Of a DNA stretch of 34,643 bases, positions 21,508 through 29,672 are shown piece after piece. Source of the DNA: SIG299 sp051880375. GTDB lineage: Bacteria > Bacillota > Clostridia > Lachnospirales > Lachnospiraceae. Location of the stretch: contig JBJENV010000007.1 of assembly GCA_051880375.1 (NCBI GenBank), positions 1 through 34,643 on the forward strand, in the 5' to 3' direction. Positions within the stretch are counted from its first letter, which is position 1; every line of letters begins with the position of its first letter. Under the pieces are notes generated by a model. That model searched no databases and had not been told where the DNA came from. It saw only the letters and a list, made by a program, of their open reading frames with translations. The position numbers and the translations under genes were made by a program.

Positions 21508-22855
21508 AATGACAACGACAAGAATTCTGGCACTTGGCTTTCTAATCGGAATTCTGATTGGTTCGTTGCTTCTGACACTTCCTGTTTCTGCAAAAAGCGG
21601 AGAAGCAACGTCCTATATCGATGCTTTGTTTGTAGCAACGACCTCGATTTGTGTGACCGGACTGACGCCGGTTGTCACAGCGGAACACTGGAGTCATTTC
21701 GGACAGGCAGTTATCCTTGTTTTGATGCAGTTTGGCGGTCTTGGCGTGGTAACATTTACCACCACGGTACTGATTCTGCTTGGAAAGCGGATTACACTGA
21801 CGGAACGTCTTTTGATTCAGGACTCTTACAATCTGGATTCCATTACTGGCGTGGTGCGTCTGACAAAAAGAATCATTAAGGGAACGCTTCTTGTGGAGGC
21901 GGCGGGAGCCGTGTTGTATGCGTTTGCGTTTGTTCCTCGCTACGGAATTGCTGAAGGTATCTGGAAGTCCGTGTTTCATGCGGTCTCCGCTTTCTGTAAT
22001 GCCGGGCTGGATACGATCGGCGCATCCGGCTTTGTGGAATTTCAGACCAGCGTACTTATCAATGTCACAACGATGCTTTTAATTGTCCTCGGTGGTATCG
22101 GGTTCCCGGTCTGGTGGGATATGGTGCGTGTCGGCAGGGGGATACTTTCAAAGGATATTCACATGCGCGATGCTTTTCGGAAAACGATGCTGCATACCAA
22201 AATTGTACTGACGGTTACGGCAACGCTCATTTTCGGTGGGGCGATTCTGTTTTTCTTTTTTGAATTTCATAATCCTGCAACGATTGGAGAGCTTTCCTTC
22301 GGAAATAAGGTTATGGCGTCCCTGTTTGAATCGGTGACGTTACGAACCGCAGGGTTCCAGACGATTCCGCAGGAGGGAATGACCGAAGCAAGCAGTCTGA
22401 TGGCACTGCTTTTGATGTTTATCGGGGGTTCCCCTTCCGGAACGGCAGGCGGTGTCAAGACCGTAACCATGACAATTTTGATTTTATCCATGCTTGCGGC
22501 TGTTAAGGGAAGCAATGAGGTGACGGCATTCCGTCGGAAAATATCCGACAACTTTGTCCGCAGAGCGGTAGCGGTGATTGTCATCAGTTTTGTCTTTTTA
22601 ATGATTACGACGGCGCTGCTTTCCATTACGGAGAATGCGGAGTTTCTGGATATTCTGTTTGAGTCGGTTTCTGCACTGGCAACGGTGGGTCTGACGAGAG
22701 GGTTGACGCCGCTTGTTTCGACAGCAGGAAAGCTGGTGCTTATTTTTGCCATGTATGCGGGGCGTATCGGACCGATTACCATGGCGCTTGCATTTAATGC
22801 AAAGAAATACGAAGGCAAGAAAACATTGCCGGAGGGCAAGGTCATTATCGGATAA
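21485..22855 (+). CDS. ktrB: Potassium uptake membrane subunit KtrB (TrkH family)
   Basis: The 456-residue protein has the four M1-P-M2 repeats of the TrkH/KtrB superfamily. Filter-loop sequences are visible as SICVTGLTP, AFCNAGLDT, TLRTAGFQT and ALATVGLTR, each with the conserved glycine, plus the M2C2 gate stretch GGSPSGTAGGVKT. Start 21485 (MRRILHFKMTTTRILALGF) overlaps the previous gene and resembles family N-termini. ATG 21509, just past the upstream stop, is an alternative without a clear ribosome site. It forms a dimeric K+ (Na+-dependent) channel-like transporter with the KtrA ring encoded next. Confidence 0.93.
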   Translation: MRRILHFKMTTTRILALGFLIGILIGSLLLTLPVSAKSGEATSYIDALFVATTSICVTGLTPVVTAEHWSHFGQAVILVLMQFGGLGVVTFTTTVLILLGKRITLTERLLIQDSYNLDSITGVVRLTKRIIKGTLLVEAAGAVLYAFAFVPRYGIAEGIWKSVFHAVSAFCNAGLDTIGASGFVEFQTSVLINVTTMLLIVLGGIGFPVWWDMVRVGRGILSKDIHMRDAFRKTMLHTKIVLTVTATLIFGGAILFFFFEFHNPATIGELSFGNKVMASLFESVTLRTAGFQTIPQEGMTEASSLMALLLMFIGGSPSGTAGGVKTVTMTILILSMLAAVKGSNEVTAFRRKISDNFVRRAVAVIVISFVFLMITTALLSITENAEFLDILFESVSALATVGLTRGLTPLVSTAGKLVLIFAMYAGRIGPITMALAFNAKKYEGKKTLPEGKVIIG

Positions 22856-22879
22856 GGATGAAAGGAGCAGGGATAGTAA

Positions 22880-23542
22880 ATGGCAAAAAAAGAATTCGTA
22901 GTATTCGGAATGGGACGATTCGGAATCAGTGTGGCAAAAACGTTATCGGAAAACGGCTGTCAGGTGCTTGCGGTTGATGAGGACCAGAGTAAAATTGAAC
23001 TGATTGCAGATGATGTAACTTATGCAGTATGTACGGATGTAACGGATGTGGATGCGATTAACTCGCTCGGAATCAGTAACTTCGACGGTGCAGTCATTGC
23101 TATCGGCGGAAACTTAGAGGCAAGCGTCATGGTCACAATTCTAGCAAAAGAGCTTGGAATCCCATATATTCTTGCAAAGGCGCAGAACGAATTGCACGCC
23201 AAGATTTTAAAAAAGGTCGGAGCAGATATGGTTGTGTTCCCGGAGAAGGAAACGGGCATCCGCATTGCACATAATCTGATCGAGGGAAACCTGTTTGATG
23301 CCATTGAATTATCCACACAGCACAGTATGATGGACTTTGCCGTACCGGAGGACTGGGTCGGCAAGTCTTTACGCGAGCTGAACCTTCGTGTTACAAAGAA
23401 AATCAATGTCATTGGCATCAAACAGGACGGAAAGCTTGATATTACGCCGGATGCCGATGCACCGCTTAAGAAGGATGACGTATTGATTATCATCGGTAAG
23501 AACAATGCGCTATCGAAGCTGACCGGAGGAACATTCGCATGA
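22880..23542 (+). CDS. ktrA: Potassium uptake regulatory subunit KtrA (RCK protein)
   Basis: The 220-residue protein has an N-terminal RCK/Rossmann domain (FGMGRFGISVAKTL, then LAVDEDQSKIELI and DVTDVDAINSLG) that binds ATP/ADP, and a C-terminal RCK_C (TrkA_C) domain from about residue 135 (VGKSLRELNLRVTKKINVIG...DDVLIIIGKN), a c-di-AMP site in related proteins. Octamers gate KtrB at the membrane. AAAGGAG lies before ATG 22880, 24 nt after ktrB, and the next gene overlaps its stop. Confidence 0.94.
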   Translation: MAKKEFVVFGMGRFGISVAKTLSENGCQVLAVDEDQSKIELIADDVTYAVCTDVTDVDAINSLGISNFDGAVIAIGGNLEASVMVTILAKELGIPYILAKAQNELHAKILKKVGADMVVFPEKETGIRIAHNLIEGNLFDAIELSTQHSMMDFAVPEDWVGKSLRELNLRVTKKINVIGIKQDGKLDITPDADAPLKKDDVLIIIGKNNALSKLTGGTFA

Positions 23543-24333
23543 TTACAAGCACCTCCAACATACAGATAAAAAATATCGAGGCGCTGCTGAAAAAGAGTAA
23601 GGAGCGCCGGGAGCAGAAGGCATTTGTCATAGAAGGCAGAAAAATGTTTGAAGAGGTACTGCTAAGGAAGCAGCTTCTTATCAAAGCCTATTTTTCGGAA
23701 AGCTATGCGGCGGAAGTATATCCTGAGGGGATACCCGGGGAAATTCCGTATGAGCTTGTAGCGGACCATGTGTTTTTGTCAGTCTCGGAGACGGTAACGC
23801 CGCAGGGAGTTTTAGCGGTAGTAAAAATGCCGGAGTATACCTTGGAGCAGATGCTTACTTCTATGTCGTCTGAGCAGGGAGGGACGCTGTTACTTCTGGA
23901 GGATTTGCGTGATCCGGGAAATCTTGGGACGATGATTCGTACCGCAGAGGCTGCCGGAGTGGCAGGCATTCTTCTTACGAAGGAGTCGGTGGATGTTTAT
24001 AACCCGAAGGTCATCCGTTCGACGATGGGTGCGGTGTTCCGGGTTCCGTTTCTTTATGTGGAGGATTTTTTTGCTCTTCTGGGAAATTTAAAGAAGCAAG
24101 GTGTGCATCTGCTGGCGGCACATCTGAAAGGGATGAAGTCGTTTACCGAAGCGGATTATAGTGGAAAGGTCGGTATATTAATTGGTAACGAAGCAAATGG
24201 TCTGTCGGAACGCGCTTCGGAACTCGCAGAAGAGAAAGTATTGATTCCGATGGCAGGAGAAGTGGAGTCCTTAAATGCGGCAGTTGCGGCGGCGCTTTTG
24301 ATGTATGAGGCGTTCCGCAAAAAGTATGCATAA
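23539..24333 (+). CDS. SpoU/TrmH-family rRNA 2'-O-methyltransferase
   Basis: ATG 23539 overlaps the ktrA stop (ATGA). The 264-residue protein has an N-terminal substrate-binding domain (NIEALLKKSKERREQKAFVI) and the three SPOUT motifs: EDLRDPGNLGTMIRTAEAAG, GILIGNEANGLSE and IPMAGEVESLNAAVAAALL, forming the trefoil knot that binds SAM. The family methylates ribose in 23S rRNA or tRNA (RlmB, TsnR-like). The exact target nucleotide is not deducible. This gene closes the operon. Confidence 0.92.
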   Translation: MITSTSNIQIKNIEALLKKSKERREQKAFVIEGRKMFEEVLLRKQLLIKAYFSESYAAEVYPEGIPGEIPYELVADHVFLSVSETVTPQGVLAVVKMPEYTLEQMLTSMSSEQGGTLLLLEDLRDPGNLGTMIRTAEAAGVAGILLTKESVDVYNPKVIRSTMGAVFRVPFLYVEDFFALLGNLKKQGVHLLAAHLKGMKSFTEADYSGKVGILIGNEANGLSERASELAEEKVLIPMAGEVESLNAAVAAALLMYEAFRKKYA

Positions 24334-24353
24334 AATCATCAGACATAATTTTT

Positions 24354-24399
24354 AGAAATCGACAAAAAGGTGATGCACTGTATGTCGGTTTCTTTTTTT
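24354..24399 (+). terminator. Terminator of the Ktr/methyltransferase operon
   Basis: AGAAATCGAC (24354-24363) pairs with GTCGGTTTCT (24384-24393, one mismatch), followed by a run of T. Confidence 0.85.
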
Positions 24400-24479
24400 A
24401 TGTGGAAGAAAAGGGGGCCCTACGGCAGAACGTGTGTCGCAATACGGCATAATAGCAAAAAACCGGGCGGACGAAACAA

Positions 24480-24511
24480 AAGAAGTGTTTCCCTGAATCG
24501 ACAGACTTCTT
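24480..24511 (+). repeat. Unexplained inverted repeat before the coiled-coil gene
   Basis: AAGAAGT (24480-24486) pairs with ACTTCTT (24505-24511) across an 18-nt loop, in a 159-nt stretch between terminator and next gene. No T run follows. It could be a 5' UTR hairpin or a binding site. Confidence 0.4.
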
Positions 24512-24558
24512 AACGGAAAGCAGGTAGGATAGAAGCCAGAAAAACAGGGAGGAATAAT

Positions 24559-25557
24559 ATGGAAAATACTATTTTGTACACATTAATCGGAATCTGCATG
24601 TTCGGCTGTATCACAAGACTCTTGCTGGCAGGGTATTATAAAAGCCTGCTTCATGCACTGAAATCCATGAGGCGAAGTAAAAACAAGACGGCGGCGGCAC
24701 TAAGGGAACAGTTCATCCTTCGGTATCAGGCGATGCTTGGAGTGGAAAATGTTGATTTTTTTGTCGGCAGATTTTTATCGGAGCGAAAGCTGTTTGGTAT
24801 TTCGCTTACGACATGGAACGGATTACATACACAGTTTGTGAGTCTTTGCCTGTTAATCGGAGCCGTATCTGCATTTGCGCTTGTTGTACAGGATGCAGAG
24901 GTTACGGCAGTACTTCGTACTATGTTTCACGGAATCTGGACAAGCACGCTGCTCATCTTTGTGGACGGCTTCTGCATGATTGGGGGAAAAGCAGGTGCTC
25001 TGCGTGACGGTTTGTGTGACTATCTGGAAAATTACTTAAAGGTACGTCTGGAACATGAGTACAAAGTGTGGGGCAGGTGTGAACAGGAGGAAAAACCGTC
25101 TAAGGCAGTTCTGGAAGCCCAGCTTCAGATTATGGATGCAAAGGCATATCAGAAGCAGAAAAAGCAGGAAGTAAAGGAGCTTAGAAGCTCGGAGCAGAAA
25201 AACAGAAGACAGGCGGCATATGCAGCAAGAGTGGAAGAAAAGATGCGCAGGGAGCAGGAAAAGCTTCAGAAGCGGGAAGAAAAGCTGAGAAAAAAGCTTC
25301 GGGAGGAAGCACTGCCGGTATATCGGTCGGGAAAGAGTACAGAAGGGCAGAACCGGGTACGTAAAGAAGCTGAACTGTTAAAACGTGAGGTGGAAGAGCG
25401 CAGAAGAAGAGAAGCGGAGGCGGCTGCGGCAAGGGAACAAACCGAACAGGAAAAAAGTTCGGTTACCGGGCAGGAAAGCCATGCGGCTGCCGAGGAGCAG
25501 AAAAGCGAGCAGGATCAGGTGAACGAGCTTTTGAAGGAATTTTTAATACGTTGTTAG
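24559..25557 (+). CDS. Membrane protein with long charged coiled coil, function unknown
   Basis: GGGAGG lies 6 nt before ATG 24559. The 332-residue protein has a hydrophobic N-terminal segment (about 6-28, LIGICMFGCITRLLLAG), a basic stretch (MRRSKNKTAAALREQ), two more hydrophobic segments (about 92-111 and 122-146), then about 180 residues of Lys/Arg/Glu/Gln-rich sequence from 165 on, predicted coiled coil (EEKMRREQEKLQKREEKLRK). The C-terminal third is Glu/Ala/Gln-rich. No domain recognised. The layout suggests a membrane-anchored scaffold with a cytosolic rod. Confidence 0.65.
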   Translation: MENTILYTLIGICMFGCITRLLLAGYYKSLLHALKSMRRSKNKTAAALREQFILRYQAMLGVENVDFFVGRFLSERKLFGISLTTWNGLHTQFVSLCLLIGAVSAFALVVQDAEVTAVLRTMFHGIWTSTLLIFVDGFCMIGGKAGALRDGLCDYLENYLKVRLEHEYKVWGRCEQEEKPSKAVLEAQLQIMDAKAYQKQKKQEVKELRSSEQKNRRQAAYAARVEEKMRREQEKLQKREEKLRKKLREEALPVYRSGKSTEGQNRVRKEAELLKREVEERRRREAEAAAAREQTEQEKSSVTGQESHAAAEEQKSEQDQVNELLKEFLIRC

Positions 25558-25564
25558 TTTGTTC

Positions 25565-25593
25565 TTGAATAGTTGAGCGTTCTTTGATAAAAT
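25565..25593 (+). promoter_or_regulatory. Promoter of pgi
   Basis: TTGAAT (25565-25570), 17 bp and TAAAAT (25588-25593), 39 bp before the pgi start. Confidence 0.65.
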
Positions 25594-25632
25594 GGCGGTA
25601 GTTAAAAATGGTAAAGAAGGAGACACAAGACA

Positions 25633-26988
25633 ATGAACCATAAAAAAGTGACTTTTGACTATTCGACCGCTAAGAAATTTGTCAGTGAAGAAGAAGTAAA
25701 ACGTTTGGAAAAAACGGTTCTTCTTGCAAAGGACGAGCTGGTAAACGGCACGGGAGCAGGAAATGATTTCCTCGGCTGGATTGACCTCCCGGTGAACTAT
25801 GACAAGGAAGAGTTTGCACGCATCGAGGCAGCGGCAAAGCGTATCAGACAGGATTCGGAGGTTCTGCTGGTCATCGGTATCGGCGGTTCCTACCTCGGAG
25901 CAAGAGCAGCGATAGAGTTTTTACGTCACAGCTTTTATAACAGCGTTTCAAAGGAAATCCGTAAGACGCCGGAAATTTATTTCGTAGGCAACAACATCAG
26001 CAGTACCTATATCAGTCATCTGATAGAGGTCATCGGTGACAGAGATTTCTCGATTAATATTATCAGCAAGTCGGGTACAACAACGGAGCCGGCGATTGCG
26101 TTCCGGGTGTTTAAAAAGCTTTTAATCGAGAAGTACGGCAAGGAAGCAGCCGCAAAGAGAATTTATGCCACAACCGATAAGGCAAAGGGCGCCTTAAAGA
26201 ACCTTGCAACCGCAGAGGGCTATGAAAGCTTTGTTGTTCCGGACAATGTCGGCGGAAGATTTTCGGTACTCACCGCAGTCGGTCTGCTTCCGATTGCAGT
26301 CAGCGGTGCAGATATTAAGGCACTGATGGACGGTGCGGCAGATATGAGAACAACCTGTCTTACAAAACCATATCAGGAGAATGATTCCCTGCTTTATGCG
26401 GCAGTCCGCAACCTGCTGTTAAGAAAGGGCAAGTCGATTGAAATTCTTGCAAACTATGAGCCGTCCCTTCACTATGTAAATGAGTGGTGGAAACAGCTCT
26501 ACGGTGAGAGTGAGGGTAAGGATAAGCGCGGTATTTTCCCGGCAGCGGTAGACCTGACAACCGACCTGCACTCCATGGGACAGTTTATTCAGGACGGACA
26601 GAGAACAATGTTTGAAACCGTAATGGAACTGGATACGCCGACCAGAGAAATCGTTCTGGAAGAGGAAGAGGTGGACCTTGACGGACTGAATTATTTAGCA
26701 GGCAAGACCGTTGACTTTATCAACAAGAGTGCGATGAAGGGAACCATGCTTGCTCATACGGACGGTGATGTTCCAAACCTGAAGGTAGTGATTCCGGCAC
26801 AGGATGAATTTTCTTTGGGTCAGTTATTCTATTTCTTTGAATTTGCCTGCGGTGTCAGCGGTTACATTTTAGGAGTCAATCCGTTTGACCAGCCGGGTGT
26901 GGAAAGCTACAAGAAGAACATGTTCGCACTGCTTGGAAAGCCGGGCTATGAGGAGCAGAGAGAGCAGCTGTTAAAGAGATTAAACTAA
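25633..26988 (+). CDS. pgi: Glucose-6-phosphate isomerase
   Basis: The 451-residue enzyme interconverts glucose-6-P and fructose-6-P in glycolysis. It shows the two SIS domains with GIGGSYLGARAAIEFL and ISKSGTTTEPAIAFR (phosphate binding), GGRFSVLTAVGLLP, the catalytic Glu region KQLYGESEGK, and the signature VNPFDQPGVESYKKN with the catalytic Lys near the C-terminus. The length of about 450 is normal for the Firmicute form. GAAGGAGAC precedes the start. Single gene between its own promoter and a strong terminator. Confidence 0.97.
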   Translation: MNHKKVTFDYSTAKKFVSEEEVKRLEKTVLLAKDELVNGTGAGNDFLGWIDLPVNYDKEEFARIEAAAKRIRQDSEVLLVIGIGGSYLGARAAIEFLRHSFYNSVSKEIRKTPEIYFVGNNISSTYISHLIEVIGDRDFSINIISKSGTTTEPAIAFRVFKKLLIEKYGKEAAAKRIYATTDKAKGALKNLATAEGYESFVVPDNVGGRFSVLTAVGLLPIAVSGADIKALMDGAADMRTTCLTKPYQENDSLLYAAVRNLLLRKGKSIEILANYEPSLHYVNEWWKQLYGESEGKDKRGIFPAAVDLTTDLHSMGQFIQDGQRTMFETVMELDTPTREIVLEEEEVDLDGLNYLAGKTVDFINKSAMKGTMLAHTDGDVPNLKVVIPAQDEFSLGQLFYFFEFACGVSGYILGVNPFDQPGVESYKKNMFALLGKPGYEEQREQLLKRLN

Positions 26989-27018
26989 GTTCGGCTTATT
27001 TTTCTTATCACTACGAAT

Positions 27019-27078
27019 GGGAGGTTCTTCAGGTACGAGCGTGCTATGCACACTTGCGCCGGGAACCTCCTGTTTTTT
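27019..27078 (+). terminator. Terminator of pgi with large branched loop
   Basis: GGGAGGTTC (27019-27027) pairs with GAACCTCC (27063-27070), followed by seven T. The 35-nt loop holds its own hairpin GTGC-TAT-GCAC. Confidence 0.9.
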
Positions 27079-27164
27079 TCACAGTTTTTACTTTTCCTAA
27101 ACACAAAATGCACACATTTCTCTGGTAAGATAAGGATAAGAAAACACGGAAAGGAAAATGGGGT

Positions 27165-27956
27165 ATGGCAATTGAGGTTTTCAACCGCTACGAGCGGAAA
27201 TTCCGCATCAACGATGAGACATATCGGAAATTAAGAGAATACTTGTCCGAATACATGGAAGCCGACGAACACAGCAGAGACGGTGAGTTTTATACAATCT
27301 GTAACATTTACTATGACACACCGGACAATAACCTAATTCGGACTTCTGTGGATGCGAAACAGGACGGCAGGGCGTACAAAGAAAAGCTTCGATTAAGAAG
27401 CTACGGAACCGTAGGCATGGATGATAAAGTATTCCTTGAAATCAAGAAAAAGTATCAGAAGCTGGTAAATAAGCGGAGAACGAAGATTTATCTGAGGGAT
27501 GCCTACGAGTATCTGAGAACAGGGGAAAGACCGGAGCTTTTACCGTTTATGAACCGGCAGGTATTTTGTGAAATCGACTATATGGTACACAGAATGCAGC
27601 TGGAACCCAAAGTTTTTCTCTCTTACGATCGCTGTGCGATGTTCGGAAAGGAAGACCGGGATTTCCGTGTGACCTTTGACCGGAATATTACGACAAGAAG
27701 ATATGACCTCGGACTCCATTACGGAGTATACGGCGACAAGCTTCTTCCGGAGGATGAATGGATTATGGAAATTAAAATCGACCGGGCAATGCCGCTCTTT
27801 ATGACGGAACTGCTTTCGGAATTTCAGATTTATCCGGCATCCTTTTCCAAGTACGGGACAGAGTATCAGAACTATGTAGTATCAAGGCAGACAGTCCGGG
27901 CACGAGAAAGCACAGAAGTGCGTACCGCATCGGGAATTGTACTGCAGCAGTGTTAA
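27165..27956 (+). CDS. VTC-domain polyphosphate polymerase
   Basis: The 263-residue protein is a VTC domain: FNRYERKFRINDETY at the N-terminus, NIYYDTPDNNLIR, the basic YKEKLRLRSYG, VFLEIKKKYQ, TKIYLR, FCEIDYM and WIMEIKIDRAMP, which together line the tunnel with Arg/Lys and Glu for nucleotide and polyphosphate. Eukaryotic Vtc4 makes polyphosphate from ATP with this domain; bacterial members next to DUF4956 are thought to act similarly. The SPX domain is absent, as usual in bacteria. It is 40 nt upstream of the DUF4956 gene (measured to its ATG). Confidence 0.9.
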   Translation: MAIEVFNRYERKFRINDETYRKLREYLSEYMEADEHSRDGEFYTICNIYYDTPDNNLIRTSVDAKQDGRAYKEKLRLRSYGTVGMDDKVFLEIKKKYQKLVNKRRTKIYLRDAYEYLRTGERPELLPFMNRQVFCEIDYMVHRMQLEPKVFLSYDRCAMFGKEDRDFRVTFDRNITTRRYDLGLHYGVYGDKLLPEDEWIMEIKIDRAMPLFMTELLSEFQIYPASFSKYGTEYQNYVVSRQTVRARESTEVRTASGIVLQQC

Positions 27957-27996
27957 AAGTAAAGTGGCAAAGACCACGAAAATGATGGAGGAAACT

Positions 27997-28689
27997 ATGT
28001 TAGAACAGTTATTTGGACTTACAACAGACACAAGTATTACAACCAGGGAGACATTAATCTGCATGCTGTTTGCAGTTGTGCTCGGTCTTATCGTCAGCGG
28101 AGTATATCTGGCGGTAACAAAAAAGGAAGGACGCAGCACAGGCTTCTTTCTAAGTCTTGTCATGCTTCCGGCAATCGTAACGGTTGTCATTATTATGATC
28201 GGCAGCAATGTCGCAAGAGCATTTTCAATCGCGGGCGTATTCCAGTTAGTCAGATTCCGTAGTGCACCGGGAGAAAGCAAGGATATTTCTCTTGTGTTCA
28301 TGGCAATGGCAGCGGGATTGTCAGCAGGACTCGGCTATTTGACGCTTTCTCTGGCAATCACGGTAGTACTGGCGGCTGTTATCATTCTTGTCTATCAGCT
28401 GGGTTCCAAGTTCTTACATACCGACTACAGACAGCTGCGGATTCTGATACCGGAGGATATGGATTATGTCGGAGTATTTGATGACCTGCTGGAGGAGTAC
28501 ACAACAAAAGCAGACCTGTGCAAAATCAAGACAACCGATATGGGAACCTTATATGAACTGACCTATCGCATTGTGTTTAAGGCTAAGGGTAAGGAAAAGG
28601 AATTCATGGATGCGATTCGCTGCCGTAACGGCAACCTGACGGTGATGATGAATGCAATGGAATCGAGGTCAAAGGAAGCACAGCTGTAG
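27997..28689 (+). CDS. DUF4956 family membrane protein
   Basis: ATG 27997 has GGAGG 6 nt upstream and is preferred to TTG 27937, which lies inside the previous gene. The 230-residue protein has about four membrane segments (ICMLFAVVLGLIVSGVYLAV, FFLSLVMLPAIVTVVIIMIG, and two between residues 95 and 145), the conserved SNVARAFSIAGVFQLVRFRS, and a cytosolic C-terminal ferredoxin-like domain. DUF4956 is regularly found beside bacterial VTC proteins and may be the membrane partner or polyphosphate channel; that role is inferred. Confidence 0.88.
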   Translation: MLEQLFGLTTDTSITTRETLICMLFAVVLGLIVSGVYLAVTKKEGRSTGFFLSLVMLPAIVTVVIIMIGSNVARAFSIAGVFQLVRFRSAPGESKDISLVFMAMAAGLSAGLGYLTLSLAITVVLAAVIILVYQLGSKFLHTDYRQLRILIPEDMDYVGVFDDLLEEYTTKADLCKIKTTDMGTLYELTYRIVFKAKGKEKEFMDAIRCRNGNLTVMMNAMESRSKEAQL

Positions 28690-28758
28690 ACAGCATGGTA
28701 TGGCTGTGAAATTCGGATGATAAATTGTGCGGGATGCATTGCAATTTGTGCATCAGGG

Positions 28759-28787
28759 TTTACTTTTTAGCGTCGTTGTGTTATAAA
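28759..28787 (+). promoter_or_regulatory. Promoter of dapF-dapL
   Basis: TTTACT (28759-28764), 17 bp and TATAAA (28782-28787), 35 bp before dapF. A small stem GATGCA/TGCATC (about 28733-28754) just upstream may end the VTC transcript. Confidence 0.55.
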
Positions 28788-28821
28788 AAAATAGAAAAAA
28801 CACACGGACTGGGAGGAGCCT

Positions 28822-29649
28822 ATGAAATTTACAAAGATGCACGGTTGCGGCAATGATTATGTTTATGTAAATTGCTTTAAGGAAACAGTAGAAAACCCGG
28901 CGGAGCTTTCTGTCAGGGTGAGTGACAGGCATTTTGGCGTCGGCTCGGACGGTCTGATTTTGATTGGACCGTCTGAGGCGGCGGATTTTTGTATGCGCAT
29001 GTATAATGCGGACGGTTCGCAGGCACAGATGTGCGGAAACGGCATCCGCTGCGTGGCAAAGTATGTGTACGACTACGGACTGACGGATAAGACAGAGATA
29101 ACGGTCGAAACGCTGGCGGGCATCAAGACACTGAAGCTTTTTGTGGAGCACGGAAAGGTTTCGGAGGTCACGGTTGATATGGGTGTGCCGGTCGTAAAGC
29201 CGGAGCTTGTCCCGGTATTTGCAGAGGGGGACGCCGTCATTGCAAAGCCGCTTACCATTCAGGGCAGGAAATACGAAATGACCTGTGTATCGATGGGAAA
29301 TCCGCATGCGGTAACGTTTGTCCCGGATACGGAACAGATTGAGATTGAAAAAATCGGACCGGAGTTTGAACATCATGCATGGTTTCCGGAGCGCACGAAC
29401 ACGGAGTTTATTCAGGTGCTTGACGAACACACGATAAAAATGCGCGTGTGGGAGCGCGGAAGCGGGGAGACACTTGCCTGCGGTACAGGCGCATGTGCCA
29501 GCGTGTATGCCTGCATCTTAAACCACAAGACAGCCGATGAGGTAACGGTGCAGCTGCTTGGCGGCAATTTGAAGATTCGCTATGACAGGGAAAGCGGGCA
29601 TCTGTTTATGACCGGTCCTGCAACGAGAGTGTTTGACGGAGAACTATAA
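28822..29649 (+). CDS. dapF: Diaminopimelate epimerase
   Basis: The 275-residue PLP-independent racemase converts LL- to meso-diaminopimelate for lysine and peptidoglycan. It shows the opening KFTKMHGCGNDYVYV, the first catalytic Cys in AQMCGNGIRCVAKY and the second in ETLACGTGACASVYAC, with SMGNPHAVTFV between. GGGAGGAG precedes ATG 28822. The next gene, dapL, supplies its substrate, so the two complete the aminotransferase route together. Confidence 0.97.
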   Translation: MKFTKMHGCGNDYVYVNCFKETVENPAELSVRVSDRHFGVGSDGLILIGPSEAADFCMRMYNADGSQAQMCGNGIRCVAKYVYDYGLTDKTEITVETLAGIKTLKLFVEHGKVSEVTVDMGVPVVKPELVPVFAEGDAVIAKPLTIQGRKYEMTCVSMGNPHAVTFVPDTEQIEIEKIGPEFEHHAWFPERTNTEFIQVLDEHTIKMRVWERGSGETLACGTGACASVYACILNHKTADEVTVQLLGGNLKIRYDRESGHLFMTGPATRVFDGEL

Positions 29650-29672
29650 GGAAAAAGGAGAGAAAAGCAAAA

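Noticed and set aside
24400..24558. Possible riboswitch or T-box before the coiled-coil gene
   Set aside because: No T-box core motif, no recognised riboswitch core and no terminator/antiterminator pair was seen; only one simple inverted repeat.
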